Positions 25,101-32,767 of a stretch of DNA of 64,000 bases are shown here, in pieces. A program made the position numbers and the translations under genes. Source of the DNA: Ruegeria sp. R13_0 (GTDB lineage Bacteria > Pseudomonadota > Alphaproteobacteria > Rhodobacterales > Rhodobacteraceae); the NCBI RefSeq assembly GCF_017743995.1, contig NZ_JAGHRB010000001.1:1-64000 (forward strand). Direction: 5' to 3'. Below the pieces are notes generated by a model. It was not told the origin of the DNA. It worked only from the letters and a program-made list of their open reading frames with translations, and searched no databases. Within the stretch, counting starts at the first letter, position 1. Each line of letters starts with the position of its first letter.

Positions 25101-25597
25101 CCGCCCCAACTGGCCTTCAGCATCAATGGGTAGCCGATCTCGGCCGCCTCTTTCTTGATCGCGGCCATGTCATCGCCCAGAACTTCGGTTGCGGGAATAA
25201 CCGGCACGTCGGCGGCAATGGAAACCTTTCGGGCACTGGCCTTGTCGCCCAGGGCGCGCATGGTTTCGGCCTTAGGACCGATGAAGGTGATGCCGTTCTG
25301 AACACAGGCATCCACAAAGTCCGGGTTCTCGGATAGCAGGCCGTAACCGGGGTGGATCGCGTCCGCACCCGATTCCTTGGCAACGCGGATGATCTCGTCA
25401 ATCGACAGATATGCCGCGACGGGGCCAAGACCTTCGCCAATTCGGTAGGCTTCGTCCGCCTTGAAGCGGTGCAGGCCTAACTTGTCTTCTTCGGCAAAGA
25501 CCGCAACGGTGCGTTTCCCCATCTCGTTGGCTGCGCGCATCACGCGAATGGCAATCTCGCCGCGATTGGCGATCAGGATCTTCTTGAAATCGGTCAT
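22160..25597 (-). CDS. pyc: Pyruvate carboxylase
   Basis: Biotin-dependent enzyme that makes oxaloacetate from pyruvate and bicarbonate with ATP, an anaplerotic step in the cytoplasm. From the ATG at 25597 (GGGACC upstream) it has 1145 residues, the usual length; an in-frame ATG at 25633 would add 12. Order of domains: biotin carboxylase/ATP-grasp (KILIANRGEIAIRVMR at the start, KASWGGGGRGMRPI), carboxyltransferase (LLITDTTMRDGHQSLLATR), allosteric linker, and biotinyl domain with the Lys of EAMKMETG near the end. All key motifs are present. Single-gene unit ending in a strong terminator. Confidence 0.97.
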   Translation of the reverse strand: MTDFKKILIANRGEIAIRVMRAANEMGKRTVAVFAEEDKLGLHRFKADEAYRIGEGLGPVAAYLSIDEIIRVAKESGADAIHPGYGLLSENPDFVDACVQNGITFIGPKAETMRALGDKASARKVSIAADVPVIPATEVLGDDMAAIKKEAAEIGYPLMLKASWGGGGRGMRPILSEDELEEKVLEGRREAEAAFGNGEGYLEKMITRARHVEVQILGDKHGEIYHLYERDCSVQRRNQKVVERAPAPYLTEEQRAEICELGRRICAHVNYECAGTVEFLMDMNTGKFYFIEVNPRVQVEHTVTEEVTGIDIVQAQILIAEGKTLAEATGKANQDEIRLNGHALQTRVTTEDPLNNFIPDYGRITAYRSATGMGIRLDGGTAYAGGVITRYYDSLLTKVTAWAPTPEKAIARMDRALREFRVRGVSTNIAFVENLLKHPTFLSNEYTTKFIDETPDLFAFKKRRDRGTKVLTYIADITVNGHPETKDRPEPRADLKEAKAPAQKAEPQMGTRNLLEQKGPQAVADWMKAQRQLLITDTTMRDGHQSLLATRMRSIDMIKVAPSYAANLPQLFSVECWGGATFDVAYRFLQECPWQRLRDLREGMPNLMTQMLLRGANGVGYTNYPDNVVQEFVRQASQGIDVFRVFDSLNWVENMRVAMDAVVESGKICEGTVCYTGDILDPDRSKYDLKYYVGMAKELRDAGAHILGLKDMAGLLKPASAKILIRALKEEVGLPIHFHTHDTAGIASATILAASEAGVDAVDCAMDSFSGNTSQATLGTVVEALRHTERDTGLDIKSIREISDYFEAVRGQYAAFESSLQAPASEVYLHEMPGGQFTNLKAQARSLGLEERWHEVAQTYADVNQMFGDIVKVTPSSKVVGDMALMMVSQGLTREEVESPATDVAFPDSVVDMMRGNLGQPPGGFPPAILQKVLKDEAPNTERPGKNVPAVDLEATRADLSKQLDGKEVDDEDLNGYLMYPKVFLDYMGRHRAYGPVRTLPTRTFFYGMEPGEEITAEIDPGKTLEIRCQAIGETDEKGEVKVFFELNGQPRVIRVPNRLVTATTQARPKAEVGNANHIGAPMPGVVATVVVTAGQEVKEGDLLLTIEAMKMETGIHAERDAVVSAIHVQPGGQIDAKDLLVELE

Positions 25598-25743
25598 ATT
25601 GGGTCCCGGTCTTGGTGTTTCGGCCGTGTTCATAGGCGGAGAATACGCGCAGGTGTATCAGTGGTTCTGGGTATAACCGGCATGTTAACGCTCGCAAACG
25701 GCCATTGTTCGCGCGTTTCTTGTAGCGTTGCTGCGCCGCAGCA

Positions 25744-26880
25744 TCAATCTTCGTGATGAATCGTCTTGATTTGGGTCAGGTCGGCAAGGCCCATCTGTCC
25801 CATATTTGCGAGCATATCCTGCCGCAACAGGTCAATCACATGAGCTGGTCCTTTGGAGCCAAGTGCCGCCAGCCCATACAAAAAGGCCCGTCCAAGCATG
25901 ACGAAATCGGCCCCCTTGGATAATGCGCGAAGGATGTCCAACCCGCCTTCGATGCCGCTGTCGAAGATCAGAGGCAGGCCGGTGACGCTGCGAATCTCCG
26001 GTAGAACTTCGATGCTGGCGGGGGCACCGTCAAATTGACGGCCTCCGTGGTTCGAAACCCAAAGCGCGTCCACCCCGGCTTGTTCAAGCATTTCGGCATC
26101 GTCGGGGCGCATGATTCCCTTGATCACGAAGGGCCCATCCCACTGATCGCGCAACCGTTTGACGTACTCCATGTCCGGTGACATACGCAGCAAGTATCCG
26201 ACATGGGCCGTGACCGGCATCGATTTCTTGTTGTCGATATATTTGTCCAACGTGCGCATTTTGGGCATGCCCTGTCGCAGCATCCCAAACGCCCAAGCGG
26301 GGCGCCGCGCGACTTGGGCCAGCAATCTCGGCGTCAGCCTTGGCGGATGGGTCAGCCCTGAGCGTGTCTGACGCTCTCTGCGGGACGCGACAGGAACATC
26401 TGCTGTCAGGACTAAAGTTTTAAATCCTGCCTGTCGGGCGCGGGCCAGAAAATCTGCTCGAATCTCGGGATCCCTAGGCGGGTAAAGCTGGAACCAGGCG
26501 TTTTCACCTAGATGAGAGGCCAGATCCTCCGGGGATTGGCTGGCCACCGTTGACAATGTGTAGGGCAGAGAGGCCTGCGCAGCTGCACGCGCCAAGATGC
26601 CTTCTGCGTCCGGCCAGATCAGACCCGACATGCCGATCGGCGCGATTCCGAACGGAAGTGGGCACTCCTGCCCCAGGAAACGCGTGCTGGTGTCGTATTC
26701 CAGTTCACCTTTTAGAATCGCGGGGAGTAGCCGTACCGAGTCCAGTGCCGTTCGGTTTCGAAGCATGGCCGTTTCGGTCCCTGTTCCGCTTTCGGTATAC
26801 TCCCAAACAAAATGCGGAAGCCGTCGTCGGGCGCGTCGTTTCAGGTCGGCAATGCCGGGATAGGTGCTGTGCAGGTCCAT
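25744..26880 (-). CDS. FMN-dependent alpha-hydroxy-acid dehydrogenase (LldD-like)
   Basis: A 378-residue enzyme of the glycolate oxidase/L-lactate dehydrogenase family, which oxidises 2-hydroxy acids using FMN. Seen motifs: PFGIAPIGMSGLIWPDAE near residue 76, the catalytic His in WVSNHGGRQFDGAPA, the FMN phosphate-binding segments DSGIEGGLDILRAL and FVMLGRAFLYGLAALG, and the substrate Arg in the NHGGRQ motif. Length is normal for LldD. The preferred substrate (L-lactate, mandelate or another) cannot be told. It follows the GGDEF gene on the same strand, 39 bp away. Confidence 0.88.
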   Translation of the reverse strand: MDLHSTYPGIADLKRRARRRLPHFVWEYTESGTGTETAMLRNRTALDSVRLLPAILKGELEYDTSTRFLGQECPLPFGIAPIGMSGLIWPDAEGILARAAAQASLPYTLSTVASQSPEDLASHLGENAWFQLYPPRDPEIRADFLARARQAGFKTLVLTADVPVASRRERQTRSGLTHPPRLTPRLLAQVARRPAWAFGMLRQGMPKMRTLDKYIDNKKSMPVTAHVGYLLRMSPDMEYVKRLRDQWDGPFVIKGIMRPDDAEMLEQAGVDALWVSNHGGRQFDGAPASIEVLPEIRSVTGLPLIFDSGIEGGLDILRALSKGADFVMLGRAFLYGLAALGSKGPAHVIDLLRQDMLANMGQMGLADLTQIKTIHHED

Positions 26881-26919
26881 GGCGTTTGATCCGACCTACA
26901 CTGCGATTCGGCAAGGGGA

Positions 26920-28698
26920 TCACGCCGCGTCAGGCTTATGTTTGAGCGATTTATGCCCCGGACGTTCAGCCGCCGAGTCGGCAGGAACACTTGCAACGCG
27001 CACCTGATTTCGACCGTTGTCCTTGGCTGAATAGAGGGCATCATCGGCCGCTCGCATCAAGTCTTGCGGCATCGTCCCATGTGCAGGGTAATGCGCTACC
27101 CCGACCGAGATCGTGATCCGCGGGAGGGACTTGTCGCCATATCTGACCGAGACGGCCTCAACCGCTTGGCGGAGGGTTTCAGCCCGTGTCACCGCATCAT
27201 CCGGCGTGTTGTCGGGGAGAATCAGCATGAATTCCTCGCCACCGATGCGGCAGGCGATCTCATCGCGGTCGCACCCCTGTTCCAAAGCGGCGCCCACGGC
27301 ACGCAGAACCATATCACCCGCGTCATGCCCATGCGTGTCGTTGAACTTCTTGAAATGATCCACATCCACTGCGATCAGGCTGAGCGGTGCTCCGGTTTGC
27401 TGGCTGCGGCTGATTCCCCGGCGGAGGCTGTCGGTCATGTGGCGTCGGTTGAACAATCCTGTCAGAGGATCGCGCACGGATTGGTCATGCAATTGATCAC
27501 GCATCCGCACATTGGCAATCGCCATGCTGATCTGTTCCGCACAAAGCTGCGCCAGTTTCTTGCTGGCGTGAAAGGCCTCACACTTCCCCTCGTGCGCGCG
27601 CAGGTGCAACAGACCGACCGTTTCGCCATGAGCGAGAATCGGAAAACAGAAATAGGCCCGCCCGTCATGGGGTTCGGCATGCTCGCAGACAAAATCAATC
27701 TCCGACGCCCCGAACTCATAGGTCCGTCCACGGCGCAAGCCCCAGCAGCCCTCGGGGTGGATATGCGCCTTATGGGTGCCACCGTTCCAACTGGCACATC
27801 CGTCCAGAACATCGCGTGAATTGGAATAGACATAAACGCTGCCTTCAGCCTCGGGCAGGATATGCGTCATGAAACGTGAGACCATGTCGAACAGCTCGTC
27901 CAGTGAGCGGCTGGATTGCAGCCATTCATTCAACTCGCCTAGCAGCCGCACTTCGCGCGCGAGGCGCAGTTGGTCGTCCATCAACTCTCGTTCTTTCTCC
28001 GCACGCACGCGCAGCACGCCCAATTGCCGACGATTGTTGCGATGCACGATCAGGATCACCGCCGACAAGGCTAGCAGGACTACCGCACTGATCGCGATCA
28101 GCGACATGCGAACCCGATCAATGAACAGGTTCCTCACATCCGTGATGTCGGAATAGAACTCAATCGCGCCGAGGAATTTTCCGCTTTGAATCACAGGCGT
28201 GTAAATTTCGGCGACGTGGCGGGTGTTGCTGTCCAGGTTCTCCAACTGGCCGGCGTTCAGCGAATCCACCTCGGCGATGGGCTTTTCTTCATGCTTGTAG
28301 AACAGGTTGCCCATGGCCACCACGTCCTTGAAATACGGTTTGGTATTCACCGAACCGACATCGCCATCGCGGGTTGACCAGAACACCTCACCCGAGGAAT
28401 CGAACAGTTTGAAGCGGTAGATATCCGAGGTTTCAGGCAGCAAGCTTAGAAAAGCCTCATCATGTTGGCTGAGGATGTGCCGCTCGAAACTGGTCTTGAC
28501 GTCAAAAAGCTGGCTTTCCACCTTCTTTTCCAGGCGTACGGCGTGATGGCGCAGATCCGATTCCAGCATGCGATCCACAAGCGGGGCAGGCAGCGTATAT
28601 ATCCCCCAACCGGCCAAAGCTGTCAGAGCGATCAGCGTTGCCGTGCTGACAAAGACCTTCAGCTTGCCCATAAGGCGTGCTTTTGCTGTCTGTTCCAT
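26920..28698 (-). CDS. Membrane diguanylate cyclase (sensor-GAF-GGDEF)
   Basis: A 592-residue protein from the ATG at 28698 (GGGAG upstream). Transmembrane helices near residues 12-34 and ~195-215 enclose a periplasmic sensor segment. A GAF-like domain follows (EAEGSVYVYSNSRDVLDG through LAQLCAEQISMAIANVRM), then a GGDEF domain with RDPLTGLFNRRHM, VDVDHFKKFNDTHGHDAGD and the active-site motif RIGGEEFMLIL. It should make cyclic di-GMP in response to a periplasmic signal. The RxxD inhibitory site is not seen at its usual place (DRDE instead), so product inhibition may be absent. Confidence 0.9.
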   Translation of the reverse strand: MEQTAKARLMGKLKVFVSTATLIALTALAGWGIYTLPAPLVDRMLESDLRHHAVRLEKKVESQLFDVKTSFERHILSQHDEAFLSLLPETSDIYRFKLFDSSGEVFWSTRDGDVGSVNTKPYFKDVVAMGNLFYKHEEKPIAEVDSLNAGQLENLDSNTRHVAEIYTPVIQSGKFLGAIEFYSDITDVRNLFIDRVRMSLIAISAVVLLALSAVILIVHRNNRRQLGVLRVRAEKERELMDDQLRLAREVRLLGELNEWLQSSRSLDELFDMVSRFMTHILPEAEGSVYVYSNSRDVLDGCASWNGGTHKAHIHPEGCWGLRRGRTYEFGASEIDFVCEHAEPHDGRAYFCFPILAHGETVGLLHLRAHEGKCEAFHASKKLAQLCAEQISMAIANVRMRDQLHDQSVRDPLTGLFNRRHMTDSLRRGISRSQQTGAPLSLIAVDVDHFKKFNDTHGHDAGDMVLRAVGAALEQGCDRDEIACRIGGEEFMLILPDNTPDDAVTRAETLRQAVEAVSVRYGDKSLPRITISVGVAHYPAHGTMPQDLMRAADDALYSAKDNGRNQVRVASVPADSAAERPGHKSLKHKPDAA

Positions 28699-28878
28699 AC
28701 CCGCGTTCTCCCACAAAGTGCAGAGCAGCATCGGCAAGAGGTTTTGACAGAGTGTTAACTTCCTTGCATGTGGGGGTGTGAAAGTGATTAAGATTTGTAT
28801 GACCCCGAAGGAAAATTCGCGCGAACAAGGCGTGAACAAACTCTTTTCCTTTTGGACCATCCAGCGTAGTTTGCCGAT

Positions 28879-31284
28879 ATGAGCAGTTTTGACGAAATGG
28901 ACGCCTTCGAGGGCGCATCGCTATCAGCGCGGGCCATGGCTCGCAGGGCTCCGCTGGACGACCGTCACTTGAAAGGCTTGAATCAGGCCCAAGAGGAAGC
29001 CGCCAAACAGGTTTTTGGGCCGGTTTTGATTCTCGCTGGTGCCGGGACGGGGAAAACAAAAACTCTGATGGCGCGACTTGCGCAACTCGTTAAATATGGT
29101 CACGCATCTCCGCACCAGATATTGGCTGTAACGTTCACCAATAAAGCTGCGCGTGAGATGGCAGACCGTTTGGCGAAGACCCCGTTTGAATTGGATCACC
29201 CAATCAGATGGATGGGCACGTTTCATTCCCTTAGTGCAAAATTGTTGCGTCGTCACGCCGAATTGGTTGACCTAAAGTCGAACTTCACAATTCTGGATAC
29301 CGATGATCAACTAAGGTTGCTCAAACAGTTGCTTAAGGTCAACAATATTGACGACAAACGCTGGCCTGCACGGATGCTGGCCGGAATCATCGACGATTGG
29401 AAAAACCGCGCACTGACGCCAGGCAAGGTGCCCTCAACTGACGCGGAGGCGTTCAACCACAAGGGCATCGAACTGTACACCCAGTACCAAGGCCGCTTAC
29501 GTGATCTGAATGCGGTGGATTTTGGCGACCTGCTGCTGCATATGGTCACGATTTTTCAAACACGACCTGATGTACTGGAAGTTTATCAAAACCGGTTCCG
29601 CTACATCCTTGTGGATGAGTATCAGGATGCCAACGTCGCTCAGTACCTCTGGCTGCGTCTGCTGGCCGGAGGGCACAAGAACATCTGCTGCGTGGGCGAT
29701 GACGATCAGTCGATCTATGGCTGGCGCGGCGCCGAGGTGGGCAACATCCTGCGGTTCGAAAAGGACTTTCCCGGCGCCTTTGTGGTGCGGTTAGAGCAGA
29801 ACTACCGCTCGACGCCTCACATTCTGGCGGCTGCGTCGAATGTGATCCGTGGCAATGAAGGCCGCTTGGGCAAAGAGCTTTGGACCGATGCCGAGGATGG
29901 TGAGAAGGTTCGACTGATCGGCCATTGGGATGGTGAGGAAGAGGCGCGCTGGATCGGGGAAGAGATCGATGCGATGCAGGGCGGAACGCGCGGTGTGCGG
30001 CCGATGAACCTCGACCAGATCGCCATTCTGGTCCGCGCCTCGCATCAGATGCGCGCGTTTGAGGATCGGTTTCTGACGATTGGTCTGCCCTATAAGGTGA
30101 TCGGAGGCCCTCGGTTTTATGAGCGGATGGAGATTCGCGATGCCATGGCCTATTTCCGGTTGGTGGTCAGCCCCGAGGACGATCTGGCGTTCGAGCGGAT
30201 CGTGAACACACCCAAACGCGGCCTTGGCGACAAGGCGCAACAGACGATTCAGATGACGGCGCGGGAACATGGGGTGTCGCTGGTAGAAGGCGCTCGGATT
30301 GTCGTTGAAGAAAAACTGATCGGCGCGAGAGGTGTCAAAGCGCTGCGCGAATTGATCGACGGATTGGCGCGGTGGAATGCGCTGACGCGCGGGCCACGGA
30401 TCGAGGTCGATGACGAAACGGTCATCGACGATGGGGTGTCGCCCATTCGCTATGGTGCGCCGGAGCACACGCATATCGAGCTGGCGCAGATCATCTTGGA
30501 CGAATCCGGCTATACCGGGCATTGGCAAAACGACAAGACGCCCGAGGCTCCGGGCCGGTTGGAAAACCTCAAGGAACTGGTGAACCAGCTGGACAATTTC
30601 GAGAACCTGCAAGGGTTTTTGGAGCATGTCAGCCTGGTGATGGACAATGAACAAGAGGGCGACGGGGCGAAGGTCTCGATCATGACGCTGCACGCGGCAA
30701 AGGGGTTGGAGTTTCCCGCCGTGTTCCTGCCGGGGTGGGAGGACGGTTTGTTCCCCTCACAACGCTCCATGGACGAATCGGGCCTCAAGGGCCTCGAGGA
30801 GGAACGGCGGCTCGCATATGTGGGCATTACCCGCGCAGAGGAGGTCTGCACGATTTCTTTCGCAGCCAACCGACGGGTGTTCGGGCAATGGCAAAACGCG
30901 ATGCCGTCGCGGTTTATCGACGAATTGCCCGAGGATCATGTGGAGGTTCTGACGCCTCCGGGGCTGTATGGCGGTGGGCAAACAGCTGCGACGATCGAAA
31001 CCCGCGCGGCCGAGGCGAATGTCTACAACTCTCCGGGCTGGAAACGGATGCAGGCGCGGCAGGGGCAGTATGGGATGTCCCAGCCCAAAGAAAGCCGGAA
31101 TACGGTGATTGATGCCACGGCCATTGCCAGTTTCACCTTGGGTGAGCGGGTGTTTCACCAGAAATTCGGCTATGGCGCGGTGATCGGCATCGAAGGCGAC
31201 AAGGTCGAGGTCGATTTCGATAAGGCGGGGGTGAAAAAGGTGGTCTCGCGCTTTCTCACGGCAAAGGATGACGTGCCGTTCTGA
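28879..31284 (+). CDS. UvrD/PcrA-type ATP-dependent DNA helicase
   Basis: An 801-residue superfamily 1 helicase acting in nucleotide excision repair and removal of replication blocks. Motifs in order: Q motif LNQAQEEAAKQ, Walker A LAGAGTGKTKTL, motif Ia AVTFTNKAAREM, motif II LVDEYQDANVAQYLW, motif III DDDQSIYGWRGAE, motif IV LEQNYRST, motif V SIMTLHAAKGLEFPAVFLPG, motif VI LAYVGITRAEE. The C-terminal ~50 residues (FHQKFGYGAVIGIEGDKVEV) are the Tudor-like domain that binds RNA polymerase in PcrA/UvrD. Monocistronic, divergent from the GGDEF gene, followed by a terminator. Confidence 0.93.
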   Translation: MSSFDEMDAFEGASLSARAMARRAPLDDRHLKGLNQAQEEAAKQVFGPVLILAGAGTGKTKTLMARLAQLVKYGHASPHQILAVTFTNKAAREMADRLAKTPFELDHPIRWMGTFHSLSAKLLRRHAELVDLKSNFTILDTDDQLRLLKQLLKVNNIDDKRWPARMLAGIIDDWKNRALTPGKVPSTDAEAFNHKGIELYTQYQGRLRDLNAVDFGDLLLHMVTIFQTRPDVLEVYQNRFRYILVDEYQDANVAQYLWLRLLAGGHKNICCVGDDDQSIYGWRGAEVGNILRFEKDFPGAFVVRLEQNYRSTPHILAAASNVIRGNEGRLGKELWTDAEDGEKVRLIGHWDGEEEARWIGEEIDAMQGGTRGVRPMNLDQIAILVRASHQMRAFEDRFLTIGLPYKVIGGPRFYERMEIRDAMAYFRLVVSPEDDLAFERIVNTPKRGLGDKAQQTIQMTAREHGVSLVEGARIVVEEKLIGARGVKALRELIDGLARWNALTRGPRIEVDDETVIDDGVSPIRYGAPEHTHIELAQIILDESGYTGHWQNDKTPEAPGRLENLKELVNQLDNFENLQGFLEHVSLVMDNEQEGDGAKVSIMTLHAAKGLEFPAVFLPGWEDGLFPSQRSMDESGLKGLEEERRLAYVGITRAEEVCTISFAANRRVFGQWQNAMPSRFIDELPEDHVEVLTPPGLYGGGQTAATIETRAAEANVYNSPGWKRMQARQGQYGMSQPKESRNTVIDATAIASFTLGERVFHQKFGYGAVIGIEGDKVEVDFDKAGVKKVVSRFLTAKDDVPF

Positions 31285-31337
31285 GCATTTGCGAGGCTCT
31301 GCCTCGCGCTCCGAGGTATTTTTGAACAGAAGAAGCA

Positions 31338-31359
31338 GGGGGCGTTTTGCGTCCCCTTT
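31338..31359 (+). terminator. Rho-independent terminator of the helicase gene
   Basis: GGGGGCG (31338-31344) pairs with CGTCCCC (31350-31356) across a TTTTG loop and is followed by TTTC. It lies about 55 bp beyond the helicase stop and between two convergent units. Confidence 0.7.
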
Positions 31360-31373
31360 CTTGTTGCGCGAAT

Positions 31374-31414
31374 GAAAAACGGCGGTTTCCCAGGGAGGAG
31401 GAAGGGAAACCGCC
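31374..31414 (-). terminator. Terminator formed by the last CcsR-type hairpin
   Basis: On the minus strand the 11-bp stem GGCGGTTTCCC/GGGAAACCGCC (31381-31414) is followed by GTTTTTC. The last motif hairpin of the RNA array therefore doubles as the terminator of the DUF1127 transcript. Confidence 0.75.
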
Positions 31415-31457
31415 GTTCTTTTCTACATCAGGGCAGGGAGGAGGAGAGCCCCGATGT
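31381..31457 (-). ncRNA. CcsR/cuckoo-type RNA, third unit
   Basis: Two hairpins on the minus strand: 31457-31425 (10-bp stem with one G-U pair) and 31414-31381 (11-bp stem). Each displays CCTCCTCCC in its loop (31444-31436 and 31401-31393). Two hairpins each with a CCUCCUCCC anti-Shine-Dalgarno loop is the definition of the cuckoo/CcsR RNA family known from Rhodobacter sphaeroides, where they are stress-induced and lie behind a DUF1127 gene, as here. Ends are set to the stems; true processed ends are unknown. Confidence 0.8.
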
Positions 31458-31493
31458 ATCTGAACCCGGGTTTGAGCCCGGTATGAGGAAGAC

Positions 31494-31568
31494 GCGGTGA
31501 CGTCAGGGAGGAGGAGAGACGTCACCGCGCGCTTTCAACACCGGGCAGGGAGGAGGAGAGCCCGGTGT
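31494..31568 (-). ncRNA. CcsR/cuckoo-type RNA, second unit
   Basis: Hairpins 31568-31538 (9-bp stem ACACCGGGC/GCCCGGTGT) and 31528-31494 (11-bp stem GCGGTGACGTC/GACGTCACCGC), each with CCTCCTCCC in the loop (31556-31548 and 31514-31506). A motif-free hairpin in the 36-nt spacer (CCGGG/CCCGG) separates it from the third unit and may mark the processing site. Its 3' hairpin is nearly identical to that of the first unit, pointing to duplication. Confidence 0.8.
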
Positions 31569-31602
31569 GTCCTGGTCCGGCGTTGCAAGGCCGGTATTAG
31601 GT

Positions 31603-31672
31603 GCGGCGACGTCAGGGAGGAGGAGAGACGTCGCCGCTGATTACAGACCCTAAAGGGAGGAGGAAGGGTCTG
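31603..31672 (-). ncRNA. CcsR/cuckoo-type RNA, first unit
   Basis: Hairpins 31672-31644 (7-bp stem CAGACCC/GGGTCTG) and 31637-31603 (11-bp stem GCGGCGACGTC/GACGTCGCCGC), each with CCTCCTCCC in the loop (31663-31655 and 31623-31615). It starts about 20 bp after the DUF1127 stop. In R. sphaeroides the corresponding RNAs are cut from the mRNA of the upstream gene; the same arrangement is expected here. Confidence 0.8.
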
Positions 31673-31693
31673 ATCTCGTTTATTCGTTTGCGC

Positions 31694-31918
31694 TTAGCGC
31701 GCTGTGAAGTCGTTAGCCGCCTGACGGGCCAGGCCGCGGATCATTGCGCGGCTCAGGCCGAGATCGGCCAGCTCGCGGTCTGACAGCGCGGACAGCTCAG
31801 CTACCGTCTGGCGGTACAGGCGGTAACGGGCAAAACGTGTCTTTGCGGCCTCGATCATGGTGGTGATACCGCCAAAATGAGTCCCTTTGAGTGCCGTAGT
31901 GTTCGTTGCCATTGCCAT
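31694..31918 (-). CDS. DUF1127 small RNA-binding-type protein (CcaF1-like)
   Basis: A 74-residue protein started at the ATG at 31918 behind GGAACGG. The DUF1127 signature is YRLYRQTVAELSALSDRELADLGLSRAMI by position ~33-62, a basic, Arg-rich two-helix module. In Rhodobacter sphaeroides the DUF1127 protein CcaF1, encoded directly before the CcsR RNAs, binds RNA and influences maturation of those RNAs. The same order and size here make this its likely orthologue. Expression under heat, singlet-oxygen or other stress by RpoH-type sigma factors is expected from that model; I did not see direct proof. Confidence 0.8.
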   Translation of the reverse strand: MAMATNTTALKGTHFGGITTMIEAAKTRFARYRLYRQTVAELSALSDRELADLGLSRAMIRGLARQAANDFTAR

Positions 31919-31976
31919 CTTACCGTTCCGTTCATTCTTGCCTTGCTGACCGGTGTCAGCGTCTGCTTGAGGATGA

Positions 31977-32003
31977 AAATAGGCAAATGCTGCGAATGCA
32001 CAA
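31977..32003 (-). promoter_or_regulatory. Candidate RpoH-type promoter of the DUF1127-CcsR unit
   Basis: On the minus strand TTGTGC (32003-31998) is followed after 14 nt by CCTATTTT (31983-31976), resembling the CTTG ... CCTATNT pattern of RpoH-dependent promoters. The predicted start lies about 50 nt before the gene. The -35 match is partial. Confidence 0.4.
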
Positions 32004-32041
32004 TAGCCTGCAACGTCAATGCTGCTATGCAGCAAATGCAT

Positions 32042-32370
32042 GGATATCAGGGCCTTGCTAGTCTCGATTTGAAATGACCCATGATTTTTTGGGGTTTGAG
32101 GGACCTTGAAAGCAACGTTTCGGTTGAAGCAAATTCCTGTCGTGCCGTTCGGCTTGCCCGGAGTTTGAGCGCAGCTGCGAAAGTTTGTGCGTTTGGTGGA
32201 CGATTTGTTTCAACTCGATCACGAGAAAGCGATCTGGAATCCTGGCGTGGGAATTCGCGGGCCTAGATCAAAATGACCACATTCCGCGCGGTTTCCTTCC
32301 ATATGATTCTTTGTTTTTGGCGTTGCTGATGGGTCTCAGTTGGCAAAAACTCCGAGAATTTAAATTTTTT
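32042..32370. other. Intergenic region, nothing assigned
   Basis: About 330 bp between the DUF1127 promoter area and the first MraZ-box array. The short frames here show no ribosome binding site or protein-like composition. Confidence 0.4.
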
Positions 32371-32406
32371 TGGGAATTCATGGGTGATCGCGGGAGGTTC
32401 TTGGGG
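32371..32406 (+). promoter_or_regulatory. MraZ-box-like direct repeats, forward array
   Basis: TGGGA, TGGGT and CGGGA at 32371, 32381 and 32391, each followed by a 5-nt spacer, then TTGGGG at 32401. MraZ is known to bind TGGGN repeats with 5-nt spacers upstream of the dcw cluster. The array is 450 bp from mraZ, farther than expected for a simple autoregulatory site. Confidence 0.55.
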
Positions 32407-32510
32407 TCACCATATATAGCTATCGATTGACTTTGAACGTCGATATGAGGTGTGTTGGTTCTAAAATTGGCTCAAAATCCACCTTGTTTTCATAGCCCGT
32501 ATTAGAAAGT

Positions 32511-32555
32511 GCCCAAAATTTCCTGTTGATTTCCATGAATTCCCATGTCATCCCT
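32511..32555 (-). promoter_or_regulatory. MraZ-box-like direct repeats, reverse array at the leader promoter
   Basis: On the minus strand AGGGA, TGGGA, TGGAA, CAGGA and TGGGC occur at exact 10-bp steps (plus coordinates 32551, 32541, 32531, 32521, 32511). The 13 bp TGGGAATTCATGG are shared, in opposite orientation, with 32371-32383. A weak -10 candidate TAATGC at 32555-32560 lies at its edge, which would start transcription near 32567. Binding by MraZ is inferred from the repeat pattern. Confidence 0.55.
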
Positions 32556-32566
32556 AATGCATCCGA

Positions 32567-32767
32567 TGAGGACGAGGCAGCAGGGGCAGCAAACGACCCC
32601 AACCAAAAATAATCAGGTTTCATACAGGCATCTCGCTTTCATCACTCAAGAGATCCGGCGCGCGGGCGAGCAGACATCCCCCCAGGTGGCGCGTGCAGCT
32701 GGACATCCCGCAAAGCGGGCCAATGCGGCGGGTTGATCAGTGGCAGCAGATCAACCCGCCGTTTTTC
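32567..32767 (+). ncRNA. upsM: UpsM-like leader RNA upstream of mraZ
   Basis: In Rhodobacter sphaeroides the mraZ leader is unusually long and its 5' part, ending at a terminator, accumulates as the sRNA UpsM of about 206 nt. Here the same place before mraZ ends in a very strong terminator at 32727-32767. The 5' end is set at about 32567 from the weak -10 at 32555-32560, giving about 200 nt, and the full leader would be about 254 nt. The 3' end is well supported; the 5' end and the family assignment rest on position and length. No sequence comparison could be made. Confidence 0.55.
32727..32767 (+). terminator. Strong terminator/attenuator before mraZ
   Basis: A perfect 12-bp stem GGCGGGTTGATC/GATCAACCCGCC with a 10-nt loop is followed by GTTTTTC. 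It lies 54 bp before mraZ in the same direction, so dcw transcription must read through it or start after it. Confidence 0.9.

Noticed and set aside
23237..25336. 699-residue plus-strand ORF opposite pyruvate carboxylase
   Set aside because: It lies entirely antisense to pyc, whose motifs are complete. Long antisense frames are common in G+C-rich genes, and the translation shows no recognisable domain.
29791..30693. 300-residue minus-strand ORF opposite the UvrD-type helicase
   Set aside because: Antisense shadow of a gene with all helicase motifs; no ribosome binding site or domain.
31381..31672. CRISPR array
   Set aside because: The repeated unit is only the loop motif, the flanking arms change with each copy and are self-complementary, and no cas genes are near. 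The RNA-hairpin explanation fits far better.
32545..32736. 63-residue ORF inside the mraZ leader
   Set aside because: It runs into the 5' arm of the strong terminator and lacks a ribosome binding site; the region is better explained as leader RNA.
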